Positions 1 to 7,788 of a stretch of 21,493 nt of DNA are shown here, one piece after another. The translations under genes were made by a program, and so were the position numbers. The DNA lies in the NCBI GenBank assembly GCA_050298695.1, contig JBNKUQ010000051.1, forward strand, positions 1 to 21,493. Reading direction: 5' to 3'. The notes under the pieces were generated by a model, which searched no databases, was not told where the DNA came from, and worked only from the letters and a program-made list of their open reading frames with translations. Numbering within the stretch: position 1 is the stretch's first letter; every line of letters begins with the position of its first letter. Source of the DNA: CANLBN01 sp050298695. GTDB lineage: Bacteria; Pseudomonadota; Gammaproteobacteria; Pseudomonadales; Cellvibrionaceae.

Positions 1-769
1 TATCTGCTTTATCTGCTGGTTTTTCTGGCTTAGTAATCTCTAGCAACTCAACTTCGAAAACCAGTGTCGCATTGGGGCCAATGCTAGGACCTGCGCCATT
101 GGCACCATAAGCTAAACCTGCAGGAATCACTAATTCCCACTTATCGCCCACATTCATCAACTGCAGTGCTTCAACCCAGCCTGGAATAACACCCGCAACA
201 GGAAACGTAGCGGGCTCATTGCGGCTATATGAGCTATCGAACTCAGTGCCATCGATCAAGGTGCCTTTATAGTGAACGGTTACCGTATCACCGTATTCTG
301 GCTTTTCTCCGTCACCCGCTGTCAGTTCTTTATACTGTAAACCGCTCTCGGTGGTAACCACACCTTCCTTCGCGCCATTTTCCGCTAGGTAAGCAGCGCC
401 TTCTGTCTTGTTCTTTTCGCCAGCCGCCGCACGCTCTTTTTCTTGTGCTGCACGCTCTTCTTCCTGACGCTTCTGGGCTTTATCTTGCAACTCTTTAATG
501 GTTGCCTGAACCTGCTCTTCGCTGAGACGAGACTCTTTGTCTGCCATGGCATCTTCGATACCTAATTTGAGCGAGTCAATATCAATTGATACGTTGTCGC
601 GTTTAAATTGCTTGGCCATATTATTGCCAACCATATAGCTCAAACGCTGCTCTACTGACTCTAGCGTAGATTCTGCTGTTACAGCGCCCTCTTTTTTATC
701 GGCTTTGTTGCCACCGCAGGCGACTAGAGAAATTGCAGCAAGGCTTACTATAAGAAGCTTCAGTTTCAT
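1..769 (-). CDS. FKBP-type peptidyl-prolyl cis-trans isomerase lipoprotein, 3' end outside window
   Basis: The frame is open from an ATG at 769 to the window edge (256 codons visible, no stop reached). The N-terminus MKLKLLIVSLAAISLVACGG is a lipoprotein signal with lipobox LVAC and the lipidated Cys at 18. Residues about 33-120 match the helical dimerisation domain of FkpA/Mip-type isomerases (SYMVGNNMAKQF, then a charged coiled-coil-like stretch rich in E, K, R and A). Residues about 140-245 form the FKBP domain: ESGLQYKELTAGDG, VTVHYKGTLIDGTEFDSS, VIPGWVEALQLM, WELVIPAGLAYG, LVFEVELLEI, with the usual active-site aromatics (Y167, W198, Y221, F238). Family knowledge: periplasmic proline isomerase and chaperone for envelope proteins. 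It is transcribed away from the AlgP-like gene; in Pseudomonas an FKBP gene also neighbours algP. The visible C-terminus is K/P/D-rich, so little of the protein is missing. Confidence 0.93.
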   Translation of the reverse strand, partial: MKLKLLIVSLAAISLVACGGNKADKKEGAVTAESTLESVEQRLSYMVGNNMAKQFKRDNVSIDIDSLKLGIEDAMADKESRLSEEQVQATIKELQDKAQKRQEEERAAQEKERAAAGEKNKTEGAAYLAENGAKEGVVTTESGLQYKELTAGDGEKPEYGDTVTVHYKGTLIDGTEFDSSYSRNEPATFPVAGVIPGWVEALQLMNVGDKWELVIPAGLAYGANGAGPSIGPNATLVFEVELLEITKPEKPADKAD

Positions 770-1012
770 GAGAATATCCTAAAAAATGACGATTGAGATA
801 GATTAAACCGTGGCATAGTCTTGGTATGCCTATTATGTACGGCGGCAATGGTATAACAAAGTATCGCAGATAGATACCGCTAGCCTGAACGACTTTGAAC
901 TTAGTCACGGTCACGGGCATAATTTACCCGTTTGCCCTACTCAAAATATTGGATTAAACCCATATTTTTTGGAATAATCGCCCAACAAAAGCACTTCTTC
1001 AACGGAGGTCAC
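770..1012. promoter_or_regulatory. Divergent intergenic region between the isomerase and the AlgP-like gene
   Basis: These 243 bases separate two divergent starts, so both promoters should lie here. A short inverted repeat GGCATA (812-817) / TATGCC (825-830) could be an operator. I see no convincing -35/-10 pair. A strong Shine-Dalgarno GGAGG (1004-1008) precedes the ATG at 1013. Confidence 0.4.
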
Positions 1013-1945
1013 ATGCCCAATAAAAAAGTACAAGAAACTGCTCGCCTCATTCTGAGCCTGGAAAAGCAACTGCCCCAACTCGAACAAAAGCTAATGGCGG
1101 CCAGAGAAACCACTATTACTAAACTTCAGAAAGATACCCTTAAACTCAAAACCACACTGAAGCAGGCAAAATCAAAACACGCCTCTCTCAAGGGAAAGAC
1201 AACGGCAGCCGCTAAAAAACAAGCTCAAACCCTCAAAACTAAAATTGAAGACTTAGATAGCGAGTTAAGCACATCCACAAGTGCGCTGGACGAGGCTAAA
1301 AGACAGCTGCAAGAAGCCAAACTACTTGAAAAAGCAGCCAAAGCAGCCGCTAAAAAAGCGCCGTCTAAAGCTAAGAAAAAGAGCAAAAGTGCTAAAAAAG
1401 CCAAAGTAACTTCGGCTGCTGAAACGTTAAAAAAGAAAACTGTCAAAAAGGCCCTCAAAAAAGTTGAGACCAAACCGTTAACACCCGATCTATCTGAGCC
1501 GGTCGACAAAAACAAAAAATCCGTTAAAGCAAAGAAAGTTTCAACTCAAAAGAAAGAAGAGAGCAAGAAACCCAGCAAAGTTTGGCAACCCAAAACAAAA
1601 ATCAAGAAAACAAAAAAGAAAGTAGAGAAAATTGCCAACACTTCAGCAATAGAAAATATTAAGCAGGCAAGCGCTGAGCCTAGCTCTGTAGAGCCGACTC
1701 CGGTAAAGGAAAAAGTGGAAGCACCTGTGGTCACTAGTAAACCGCAGCCGGTTGATCCACCCAAAACTGGCATTACAGAGAAAACGCCAGAGCCCAAAGA
1801 AGAAAAAGTAGAAAAACCCATAGCTTCGGCACCAGAAAAAACAGAGGCCAGCGATAGTTCATCCAAAAAGGAAGAAGAGGATACGTCTAAACCTGCCATC
1901 ACCAACTGGCATACCATGCCCATCGTGCGTAAACATGATGATTAA
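1013..1945 (+). CDS. algP: AlgP-like lysine/alanine-rich (histone H1-like) protein
   Basis: The encoded protein is 310 aa. I chose ATG 1013 over an in-frame start at 932 because GGAGG lies just upstream of 1013 and the extra 27 residues of the longer frame look non-coding. Residues 1-115 are a predicted coiled coil (heptad-like L/K/E pattern). Residues about 115-220 are a basic low-complexity tail with repeated AAKKA, KAKKK and KKS units. The last third is P/E/K-rich and ends in NWHTMPIVRKHDD. This resembles AlgP/AlgR3 of Pseudomonas, a histone H1-like DNA-associated protein with a coiled-coil start and a basic tail, although the canonical KPAA repeats are replaced by more varied K-rich sequence. 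The neighbouring FKBP isomerase matches the arrangement at the Pseudomonas algP locus, which supports the call beyond composition. The role here, DNA compaction or regulation, is inferred from that family. Confidence 0.6.
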   Translation: MPNKKVQETARLILSLEKQLPQLEQKLMAARETTITKLQKDTLKLKTTLKQAKSKHASLKGKTTAAAKKQAQTLKTKIEDLDSELSTSTSALDEAKRQLQEAKLLEKAAKAAAKKAPSKAKKKSKSAKKAKVTSAAETLKKKTVKKALKKVETKPLTPDLSEPVDKNKKSVKAKKVSTQKKEESKKPSKVWQPKTKIKKTKKKVEKIANTSAIENIKQASAEPSSVEPTPVKEKVEAPVVTSKPQPVDPPKTGITEKTPEPKEEKVEKPIASAPEKTEASDSSSKKEEEDTSKPAITNWHTMPIVRKHDD

Positions 1946-1950
1946 TGAAA

Positions 1951-1978
1951 AATGATGCCACTGTCATCATTAACAGCG
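1951..1978. terminator. Hairpin between convergent genes, possible bidirectional terminator
   Basis: AATGATG (1951-1957) and CATCATT (1965-1971) form a 7-bp stem around a 7-base loop. It starts 5 bases after the AlgP-like stop. Read on the minus strand, the stem is followed by TTTTC, so it could also stop transcripts leaving pyrC. The stem is AT-rich and modest. Confidence 0.4.
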
Positions 1979-2036
1979 TGCTAGCAAGTGGCTTAAAAAG
2001 TATACACTGAGATAGCCTCTATAACTTTGCTCTCGA

Positions 2037-2164
2037 CGTCATTCCCGCGAAGGCGGGAATCCAGGCATTAATGAATAGGTTAAATTCTGGATCCCCGCCT
2101 TGCTCTGCACAGACGTAGACTACTTCGAGCGATGCAGGAGCAATTGTAGATCGCGGGGATGACG
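2037..2164. repeat. Palindromic intergenic repeat with CGTCATYCCCGCG ends and an interrupted second arm
   Basis: The left arm (2037-2064) is CGTCATTCCCGCGAAGGCGG followed by GAATCCAG, itself a hairpin (ATTCCCGC/GCGGGAAT). The right arm starts as the complement, CTGGATCCCCGCCTT (2087-2101), is broken by about 50 bases (2102-2151), then resumes as CGCGGGGATGACG (2152-2164). The outermost 13 bases match as inverted repeats with one mismatch. The inserted 50 bases have their own imperfect stem (TTGCTCTGCA with TGCAGGAGCAA, 2100-2144). This repeat type (CGTCATTCCCGCGAAGGCGG) is widespread in proteobacterial intergenic DNA. It lies between convergent genes. Confidence 0.8.
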
Positions 2165-2207
2165 CTTTATAATTTTTAATTAAGAGCAGCACTCTATTAA
2201 TTTATTG

Positions 2208-3248
2208 CTAAGTATTCTGTAACTTCCACTGCAATGTTTTGCCCGCATAAAAAGGCACAATAAGGTGACCATTGGGCAATGTAATTTCTTCCGGGACTTG
2301 CCAAGTTTGTCTAAGCAAAGTAATGGTGCCTTTATTGCGCGGTAAACCATAAAAGTCGGCACCATGATGGCTGGCAAAGCCTTCCAAATTTTCTAATGCA
2401 TTCAGCTCATCAAACACTTGGGCATATAACTCTATTGCACTCCAAGCACTGTAACAACCCGCACAACCACAGGCAGATTCTTTTTTATGTTTTTCGTGCG
2501 GAGCTGAATCAGTACCCAAGAAAAATTTTGGAGAACCGCTAGCAACCGCTTCACGCAAAGCCGTTTGATGAATATTTCGCTTTAACACAGGCAAGCAATA
2601 ATTATGGGGATGTACGCCACCGACTAATAAATCGTTACGATTTAACAACAAATGCTGTGGAGTAATGGTTGCTGCTACATTCTCTGATGCCGACAATACA
2701 AAATCGACAGCATCTTTCGTCGTAATATGTTCAAAAACAATTTTTAGCTCTGGAAAATTTTCGGCGATATCGCGCAAATGACGGTCTATAAATACCTTTT
2801 CCCGATCAAAAATATCGATCTCACTATCGGTGACCTCTCCATGTACCAACAACAACATTCCCTCTTCTGCCAAACGAGCAAATACCGGCTCTAAGTGAGT
2901 GAGATCACTGACAGCCGTATCGGAATTCGTTGTCGCTCCCGCCGGATACAATTTTGCGGCAACAACGCCTGCTTTTTTGGCTTCCGCTAGCATTTCTGGT
3001 GTGGTTGCATTAGTGAGATATAAGGTCATTAAGGGCTCAAAACCTTTTTCACTTTTTGCGGCCGCTAAAATGCGTTGGCGATACGCCGTCGCCATGTCGG
3101 CATTCACCACAGGGGGTACTAAATTGGGCATAACGATCGCTCTGCGAAAGCAACGTTCGGTAGCGGGAACCGTTTCTTGTAAAAAATCGCCGTCACGAAA
3201 ATGTAGGTGCCAGTCGTCTGGCATAGTAATAGTAATGGTATCGGTCAT
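2208..3248 (-). CDS. pyrC: Dihydroorotase PyrC (E. coli class, 346 aa)
   Basis: This enzyme converts carbamoyl-aspartate and dihydroorotate into one another in de novo pyrimidine synthesis, in the cytosol, using a binuclear metal site. All metal-site residues are visible: H14 and H16 (WHLHFRDG), K99 to be carboxylated (AAKLYPAGATTNSD), H136 (LLVHGEV), H174 (VFEHITTK) and D247 (FFLGTDSAPH). The length and the motifs GGVHPHNYCLP and KKESACGCAGCYSA match the E. coli-type family. ATG 3248 is preceded by AGAGA. It is the last gene of a minus-strand cluster, 24 bases downstream of the sugar dehydrogenase. Because FolE2 and a stand-alone HisI are upstream, it may be a second, condition-specific copy; the metal site is intact, so nothing in the sequence shows metal independence. 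Confidence 0.96.
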   Translation of the reverse strand: MTDTITITMPDDWHLHFRDGDFLQETVPATERCFRRAIVMPNLVPPVVNADMATAYRQRILAAAKSEKGFEPLMTLYLTNATTPEMLAEAKKAGVVAAKLYPAGATTNSDTAVSDLTHLEPVFARLAEEGMLLLVHGEVTDSEIDIFDREKVFIDRHLRDIAENFPELKIVFEHITTKDAVDFVLSASENVAATITPQHLLLNRNDLLVGGVHPHNYCLPVLKRNIHQTALREAVASGSPKFFLGTDSAPHEKHKKESACGCAGCYSAWSAIELYAQVFDELNALENLEGFASHHGADFYGLPRNKGTITLLRQTWQVPEEITLPNGHLIVPFYAGKTLQWKLQNT

Positions 3249-3272
3249 GGTGTCTCTATTTATAGTAGGTTT

Positions 3273-4340
3273 TTACTGCGAGGAAAGTGTTAAACGAACT
3301 AATTGGCCGCGATTTGAATCCGTTAATAAATATAAAGTATTCTCTTCACTCACCTCCACATCGCGTATGCGACCAAATTGGTTTTCAAAAAAACGCTGTT
3401 CTTTCACAACGAGCTTATCTTTCAAGGTTAATTGGCTCAGCAACTGATATTTAAGCGCGCCAACGTACAAATGATTATTTAAAAATGCCATCCCCGAGGG
3501 CGCAATGGATGGATCCCAAAAATAAATAGGCTGCTCCATACCTGACTTATGAGTGCCTTCACCAATTTTGAGGCCACTGCCGTATTCAGCACCATAGGTA
3601 ATCACTGGCCAGCCATAATTTTTACCTTTAGCAATAACATTCACTTCATCGCCACCTTGAGGGCCGTGCTCATGCACCCAAACTTCACCCGTAACGGGGT
3701 GCAATGTCATCCCCTGCATATTGCGATGGCCATAAGAAAAAATTTCTGGCTTCGCGTCTACAGAATTCACAAAAGGATTATCACTCGGCACGGCGCCATT
3801 ATCATGCAAACGAATTAAGCTACCTAAATGACTTTTTAAATTTTGTGCTTCGTCACGACGGCCGCGGTCACCCAAAGAAATATAGAGATAACCCGCGTTA
3901 TCGAAAACCAAGCGACTACCAAAGTGGCGCCCGCCTTGTACTTTAGGCAAGGCAACAAAAAGTCGCTTTGTATCGACCAGCTCATTACCTTTTAGGTGGG
4001 CTCGCATGACTTCGGTGCCATAACCTTCGGTGCTGTCACCGGACACGTAACTTAAATAGATAAAGCCATTACTGGAAAATTGGGGATGGAGTACTACATC
4101 GAGCAAACCGCCTTGCCCGACAACACTCACTTCGGGCAATCCTTTAATAGGGGAGGAAATAACACCATTAGCACTGACTACACGCAATTGGCCACTTTTT
4201 TCCGTTACCAGAAAATCGCCACTCGGTAATGGAGCCACGCCCCAGGGTTGTTTTAATTCGTTGGTAATGACCTCGACCTTAAACTCGCTAAAGGCAAAGG
4301 GAGCGATGATGCACAACAGTATTAAAAGTAAATATCTCAT
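3273..4340 (-). CDS. Soluble PQQ-dependent aldose sugar dehydrogenase (Asd/YliI-like), secreted
   Basis: The 355-aa protein begins with a Sec signal peptide (MRYLLLILLCIIAPFAFSEF, cleavage near residue 18). The rest is the glucose/sorbosone dehydrogenase six-bladed propeller. Visible family signatures are QPWGVAPLPSGDFLVTEKSG (31-50), GQGGLLDVVLHPQF (75-88), GGRHFGSRLVF with the putative catalytic H139, YISLGDRG (153-160), SYGHRNMQGM (202-211), HGPQGGDEVN (225-234), NYGWP and WDPSIAPSGM (275-284). Family knowledge: PQQ- and calcium-dependent periplasmic oxidation of aldoses, physiological role often unclear; no PQQ synthesis genes are in the window. ATG 4340 has GGAG upstream. It lies between folE2 (50 bases) and pyrC (24 bases), probably in one transcript, although it has no obvious pathway link to them. 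Confidence 0.92.
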   Translation of the reverse strand: MRYLLLILLCIIAPFAFSEFKVEVITNELKQPWGVAPLPSGDFLVTEKSGQLRVVSANGVISSPIKGLPEVSVVGQGGLLDVVLHPQFSSNGFIYLSYVSGDSTEGYGTEVMRAHLKGNELVDTKRLFVALPKVQGGRHFGSRLVFDNAGYLYISLGDRGRRDEAQNLKSHLGSLIRLHDNGAVPSDNPFVNSVDAKPEIFSYGHRNMQGMTLHPVTGEVWVHEHGPQGGDEVNVIAKGKNYGWPVITYGAEYGSGLKIGEGTHKSGMEQPIYFWDPSIAPSGMAFLNNHLYVGALKYQLLSQLTLKDKLVVKEQRFFENQFGRIRDVEVSEENTLYLLTDSNRGQLVRLTLSSQ

Positions 4341-4390
4341 TTGCAGCTCCCGATGAAATACCTATTTTTTAAGGGTGTTGAATGGTCATG

Positions 4391-5344
4391 CTAACGATGT
4401 AACATGGGATGGTAACCATTACTTACGCCCTTGGTGGTAATGGCAACGGCATCATGAGCGTGCAAACTCTCCACATGTTCTACTCGCACCCAAAAGTCGG
4501 TATAACTTTCTTGTTGGCTCAAGGCATTTTTCATGCGGCGCGCTGCATCCTCACAAAACATTTGGTTAGCGCCATTTAAACGAGCGAATTCCTGCTCGTC
4601 TTCTCGTTTTACGGCGGTTTGCACTGCGGTTTTTAATGCATTTTCTGCAACCCCAATCAACTCACTAATGGGGAAACCCTCTTGGTAGCTATCATCAAGC
4701 TTCACTAAAATATTAGCGTAGCTGCGTTGACTATGGGGTGTTGCAACGCTGCCTCTGTCGGAGCGTAGCCATTTTTCAATGTCGGCCTTACTCAGACGAT
4801 CACTCTCAGAAAAGTCCTGACTAAACGCTTGTTGCAACAGTTGTCGCGATAACGCCGCCGAACAGGGACAGGTAGAAGAGTAAGGAACTTTGACCGCAAG
4901 CTCAATATCGACCTTACCTTTATTAAAGGTCGCGCGGATAGACGATGGGTAATCTTTCCAACCACTGTATTCACTTTTGAGTGCAGGCTGGTTAATAAAA
5001 TAATCGAAGTCGACATGTAGGCAGGTGCTATCGCTAATATCAGCATGGCTGGCTAATTTGTCTTGCAAGAACGTCGAGAGATTTTGAATGGTTAGCACAT
5101 CTTCCTTAGCAAATTCTGCCAACAACAAGTAAAGGCGAGACATATGAATGCCTTTCACTTGCGGATTGATGAGATTAACGTAAGTTTCGACAAAGGCATT
5201 CGCTTTGTATTGCCCCAAGTGCGCATCTTTAATGGAAAGTGGTAGCGCAATACGGCTCATGCCCACCCAGTCGAGGGTGCCATTTTGTTGTGCGGGTTGG
5301 GTCGCAGCCACGTCCGGCATGTCCGGTTTTGTGTAGGAGTTCAT
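4391..5344 (-). CDS. folE2: GTP cyclohydrolase FolE2 (type IB)
   Basis: FolE2 catalyses GTP to 7,8-dihydroneopterin triphosphate, the first step of folate synthesis, and is the metal-promiscuous alternative to zinc-dependent FolE. The protein is 317 aa from ATG 5344. A longer frame from a TTG at 5413 would run into hisI and adds a non-conserved leader, so I rejected it. Signatures (numbered from 5344): DWVGMSRIALPL (25-36), HMSRLY (67-72), VPYSSTCPCSAALSRQ with C159 as the conserved metal/active cysteine, ATPHSQRSYANI with H204, NGANQMFCEDAARRM (257-271), and VESLHAHDAVA (291-301). The sequence is complete. It follows hisI by 43 bases. In several bacteria folE2 is under Zur and induced by zinc starvation; I did not find a convincing Zur box. 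Confidence 0.95.
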   Translation of the reverse strand: MNSYTKPDMPDVAATQPAQQNGTLDWVGMSRIALPLSIKDAHLGQYKANAFVETYVNLINPQVKGIHMSRLYLLLAEFAKEDVLTIQNLSTFLQDKLASHADISDSTCLHVDFDYFINQPALKSEYSGWKDYPSSIRATFNKGKVDIELAVKVPYSSTCPCSAALSRQLLQQAFSQDFSESDRLSKADIEKWLRSDRGSVATPHSQRSYANILVKLDDSYQEGFPISELIGVAENALKTAVQTAVKREDEQEFARLNGANQMFCEDAARRMKNALSQQESYTDFWVRVEHVESLHAHDAVAITTKGVSNGYHPMLHR

Positions 5345-5387
5345 AATCAATAGATTGCTGTTAACGGTTAAAGCTAAAGTTATCCGC

Positions 5388-5810
5388 CTAAGATTCCTTG
5401 ACGGGATTCGCAATAACGGAGAGCGTATCGGCCTCCGCCCGCAAATAGAAACAATTTGTACGGTCTGTGTGACAGGCTGGACCTTGTTGGTCTACCAAAC
5501 ACAGCAACGTGTCTCCATCGCAATCTATTCGCAATTCAACTAACTTTTGGGTGTGACCAGAGCTTTCTCCCTTACGCCACAGAGCCTGACGCGAGCGAGA
5601 CCAATAACACGCTCTCCCCGTTGCCAGTGTTTCTTGAAGAGACTCGAGGTTCATCCAAGCCATCATCAACACTTCACCGGTATCGTGCTGCTGCGCGATC
5701 GCGGGGATCAAGCCCTTATCATCAAAGCGCAGCTGCTCAATTGCCCGACTCAGGCTAACACTATCACCCTGGACCAAAGGCTCAAGCTCTTTAAAAAAAC
5801 GGTTATCCAT
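5388..5810 (-). CDS. hisI: Phosphoribosyl-AMP cyclohydrolase HisI (stand-alone)
   Basis: HisI opens the adenine ring of phosphoribosyl-AMP in histidine synthesis. The 140-aa protein carries the family signatures GLIPAIAQQHDTGEVLMMAW (33-52), YWSRSRQALWRKGESSGHTQ (69-88), the metal motif DCDGD (96-100, D96/C97/D98/D100) and the zinc cysteines C113 and C120 (GPACHTDRTNCFY). There is no fused HisE domain. The first 25 or so residues (FFKELEPLVQGDSVSLSRAI) are longer than in usual HisI proteins. It is the first gene of the cluster, not next to other his genes, so it may be a paralogue beside the housekeeping copy; that is inference. The start at ATG 5810 is clear. Confidence 0.94.
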   Translation of the reverse strand: MDNRFFKELEPLVQGDSVSLSRAIEQLRFDDKGLIPAIAQQHDTGEVLMMAWMNLESLQETLATGRACYWSRSRQALWRKGESSGHTQKLVELRIDCDGDTLLCLVDQQGPACHTDRTNCFYLRAEADTLSVIANPVKES

Positions 5811-5904
5811 AGGACTTATTCAGATACGGTATTTGGGGGTGTTAGGCAAAAGATCAACAGTTTACCAGAAATACAGCGCATAAAGCAGGTTACTTGCTTC
5901 GATA

Positions 5905-5950
5905 TACCCATTGAATTTCAACTTATGGGTACGACCGCCATGAATGGCGG
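5905..5950. repeat. Two adjacent small hairpins between hisI and trmB
   Basis: TACCCAT (5905-5911) pairs with ATGGGTA (5925-5931) around 13 bases, and CCGCCA (5935-5940) pairs with TGGCGG (5945-5950) around TGAA. Neither is followed by a clean T-run, so they look more like a palindromic intergenic repeat than an intrinsic terminator. They lie just past the trmB stop and upstream of the hisI start, so the hisI promoter is probably in 5811-6012. Confidence 0.45.
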
Positions 5951-6012
5951 AAGTGCTGGTCACGCAGTATCAGCGAAGCCCCAGAAGCTGAAAGGCGGTG
6001 AGTGTACATGCT

Positions 6013-6720
6013 CTATATACGCTCAAACAGTAAATCCCAAACGCCATGGCCCAGCTTTTGACCACGGTTTTCAAATTTGGTGAGAGGACGATAATCTGGT
6101 CGTGGAGAAAAATAATAGAGCGGTGCTTGATTGGTAAATCGCTCTTGTTCAAGGGACATGACTTCCATCATATGCTCAGCATAAGGCTCCCAGTCCGTTG
6201 CCAAATGGCAAACACCCCCTACGGACAACTTACGATGAACCAACTGCATAAAAGCTGACTGCACAATACGCCGTTTATTGTGCTTCTTTTTATGCCAGGG
6301 GTCTGGGAAATATAGCTGAAAGCGAGCAAGGGAGGCATCGGGAATACAGTCTTCGAGTACATCCACGGCATCGGCCATATACACCTTGAGATTCGTGAGC
6401 GCCTCTTTAGCTGCATTATTGATTAAACGTCCAACACCAGGCGGATGCACCTCGATACCAATAAAGTCTTTCTCTGGCTGCTCCTTTGCCATTTGCAAGA
6501 GGGAATCCCCCATCCCAAAGCCCACTTCCAGCACAACAGGCGCTTCACGGCCAAATATGACGGAATAGTCGATGGGACCATCAAACAAGCTTAAGCCATA
6601 ATCCGGCCATGCTCGGTCAAAAGCTTTTTTCTGTCCTTCGGTAATACGGCCACCGCGGATCACATAACTGCGAATGGCTTTTTGTTTGTACTCAGGCTTA
6701 ATTTCGAAGGTTTGGGACAT
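6013..6720 (-). CDS. trmB: tRNA (guanine-N7-)-methyltransferase TrmB
   Basis: TrmB methylates G46 of the tRNA variable loop using S-adenosylmethionine. The 235-aa protein has the Rossmann SAM site VVLEVGFGMGDSLLQMA (62-78), the acidic strand end GIEVHPPGVG (88-97), the family hallmark YFPDPWHKKKHNKRR (137-151), and the TDWEPYAEHM motif (175-184). The N-terminal region with RSYVIRGGRITEGQKKAF (17-34) is typical of gammaproteobacterial TrmB. The length is normal and the protein intact. ATG 6720 has AGG about 7 bases upstream. It has 202 bases between its stop and the hisI start, so it is probably its own transcription unit. Confidence 0.96.
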   Translation of the reverse strand: MSQTFEIKPEYKQKAIRSYVIRGGRITEGQKKAFDRAWPDYGLSLFDGPIDYSVIFGREAPVVLEVGFGMGDSLLQMAKEQPEKDFIGIEVHPPGVGRLINNAAKEALTNLKVYMADAVDVLEDCIPDASLARFQLYFPDPWHKKKHNKRRIVQSAFMQLVHRKLSVGGVCHLATDWEPYAEHMMEVMSLEQERFTNQAPLYYFSPRPDYRPLTKFENRGQKLGHGVWDLLFERI

Positions 6721-6916
6721 CTGTTAACCTAGAATCTGCGGCTTCACCCTGTGAATGAATCAGTGACTTAGTCTTTTTCATGGGCAATCAATGAATTACG
6801 TTAGTATCAAGCGGTCAACTGCAGAATCTAGTTGAATAACCGCGGAGAAAAAGTCGGCGATTATATAGTAGAAGTAGGGCAAGCGAACAGGCTTTGCTCT
6901 GACCTCACCCCCTCGA

Positions 6917-7678
6917 TTAATGACCACTGCCGATAATCGCTTCAATTTCTTTATCCAGAGCGGAGCTTGCCAGCATGGAAAAGTTCATATTCAACTGCAT
7001 TCGCATGGACTCATAGGTACCGACCACTTGAATCTTTTCAGGTGTCTCAACGGTAACATGTGTTCGGCACATTACCCGCTGCTCCATTAAATCAATTACC
7101 GACAAATCAATATCTGCCTTTCCGGGGCTAAATGACTTTTCACCAAGCACTATCGGGCTTTGGTAATGATTAATATGATTAACAATCAAATATCTCGATT
7201 GCTTCAGCAACGAGAATGCTGCGATAAAGCCCTCCGATGCGACATCATATGATGTTGTTAATATACTAAATCTACCCGAAAGTGCCTCAAAGACATTTGA
7301 GAAATGTAACGTATCATCTACCGACAAGATATCATAAGGGTCATCTTTATTCCTTATAACAGGCCACTCATAAGATGAATCGATCAAGCTTAACAACCAA
7401 TTATGGTCAACAGCGACCATATTAGCGGCTTCAATCGCTTGGTAATAACGATGGGGAACTAATGGAATTTGCATGCCTTTGCAAGATACGGCTTCTTGAT
7501 TAGTTGATGCATAAAGCTCGGCTGCTTGTATTACTGCCTTTCGCATTGGCTCAACTTCTTGCGCACGCTCATTAGTAATATCTTGATAACTTGGTCCCTT
7601 ATAACTTGGTTCCTTGGCCTCGCAACCTGCCAAAACCATAACCAATAAAAAGCCATATATTACTTTTTTGATACCCAT
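6917..7678 (-). CDS. Hypothetical lipoprotein
   Basis: The 253-aa protein starts with a lipoprotein signal (MGIKKVIYGFLLVMVLAGCE; lipobox LAGC, Cys at 19). Just after it comes a short duplicated segment (SYKG / SYQD around PSYKGPSYQD), a small tandem duplication at the DNA level. I do not recognise a family. The remainder is a mixed alpha/beta soluble sequence with one conspicuous Cys pair (C62 in AVSCKGMQ; C204 in RVMCRTHVTV) that could form a disulfide. Several stretches (FSILTTSYDVASEGFIAAFS; IVNHINHYQSPIVLGEKSFS) look structured. AAAGG lies upstream of ATG 7678. It is isolated, followed by a 196-base gap before trmB. Confidence 0.75.
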   Translation of the reverse strand: MGIKKVIYGFLLVMVLAGCEAKEPSYKGPSYQDITNERAQEVEPMRKAVIQAAELYASTNQEAVSCKGMQIPLVPHRYYQAIEAANMVAVDHNWLLSLIDSSYEWPVIRNKDDPYDILSVDDTLHFSNVFEALSGRFSILTTSYDVASEGFIAAFSLLKQSRYLIVNHINHYQSPIVLGEKSFSPGKADIDLSVIDLMEQRVMCRTHVTVETPEKIQVVGTYESMRMQLNMNFSMLASSALDKEIEAIIGSGH

Positions 7679-7788
7679 TTAACTACCCTTTCTTCTTTTA
7701 AACAAATGATATTATGACCGAAGCTCTTTAGATTGGCCCAGGACAATGACATAATCATTCGTAGCGAGTCAAGACTCAGTTTTTATTG

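Noticed and set aside
1225..1923. Two minus-strand frames (96 and 125 codons) opposite the AlgP-like gene
   Set aside because: They are antisense to a lysine/alanine-rich gene; such composition leaves the opposite strand open. They have Ser/Leu/Phe-rich spurious translations and no ribosome sites.
2899..3447. 182-codon plus-strand frame opposite pyrC and the sugar dehydrogenase
   Set aside because: It covers two well-supported genes on the other strand and spans their junction; its translation has no recognisable domain.
5345..5413. Longer FolE2 start at TTG 5413
   Set aside because: It would overlap hisI by 26 bases and add a leader absent from the family; ATG 5344 gives a normal-length protein.
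5811..6012. Zur box upstream of hisI
   Set aside because: I looked for an AT-rich palindrome of the GTTATAnTATAAC type and found none convincing; the hairpins at 5905-5950 do not match it.
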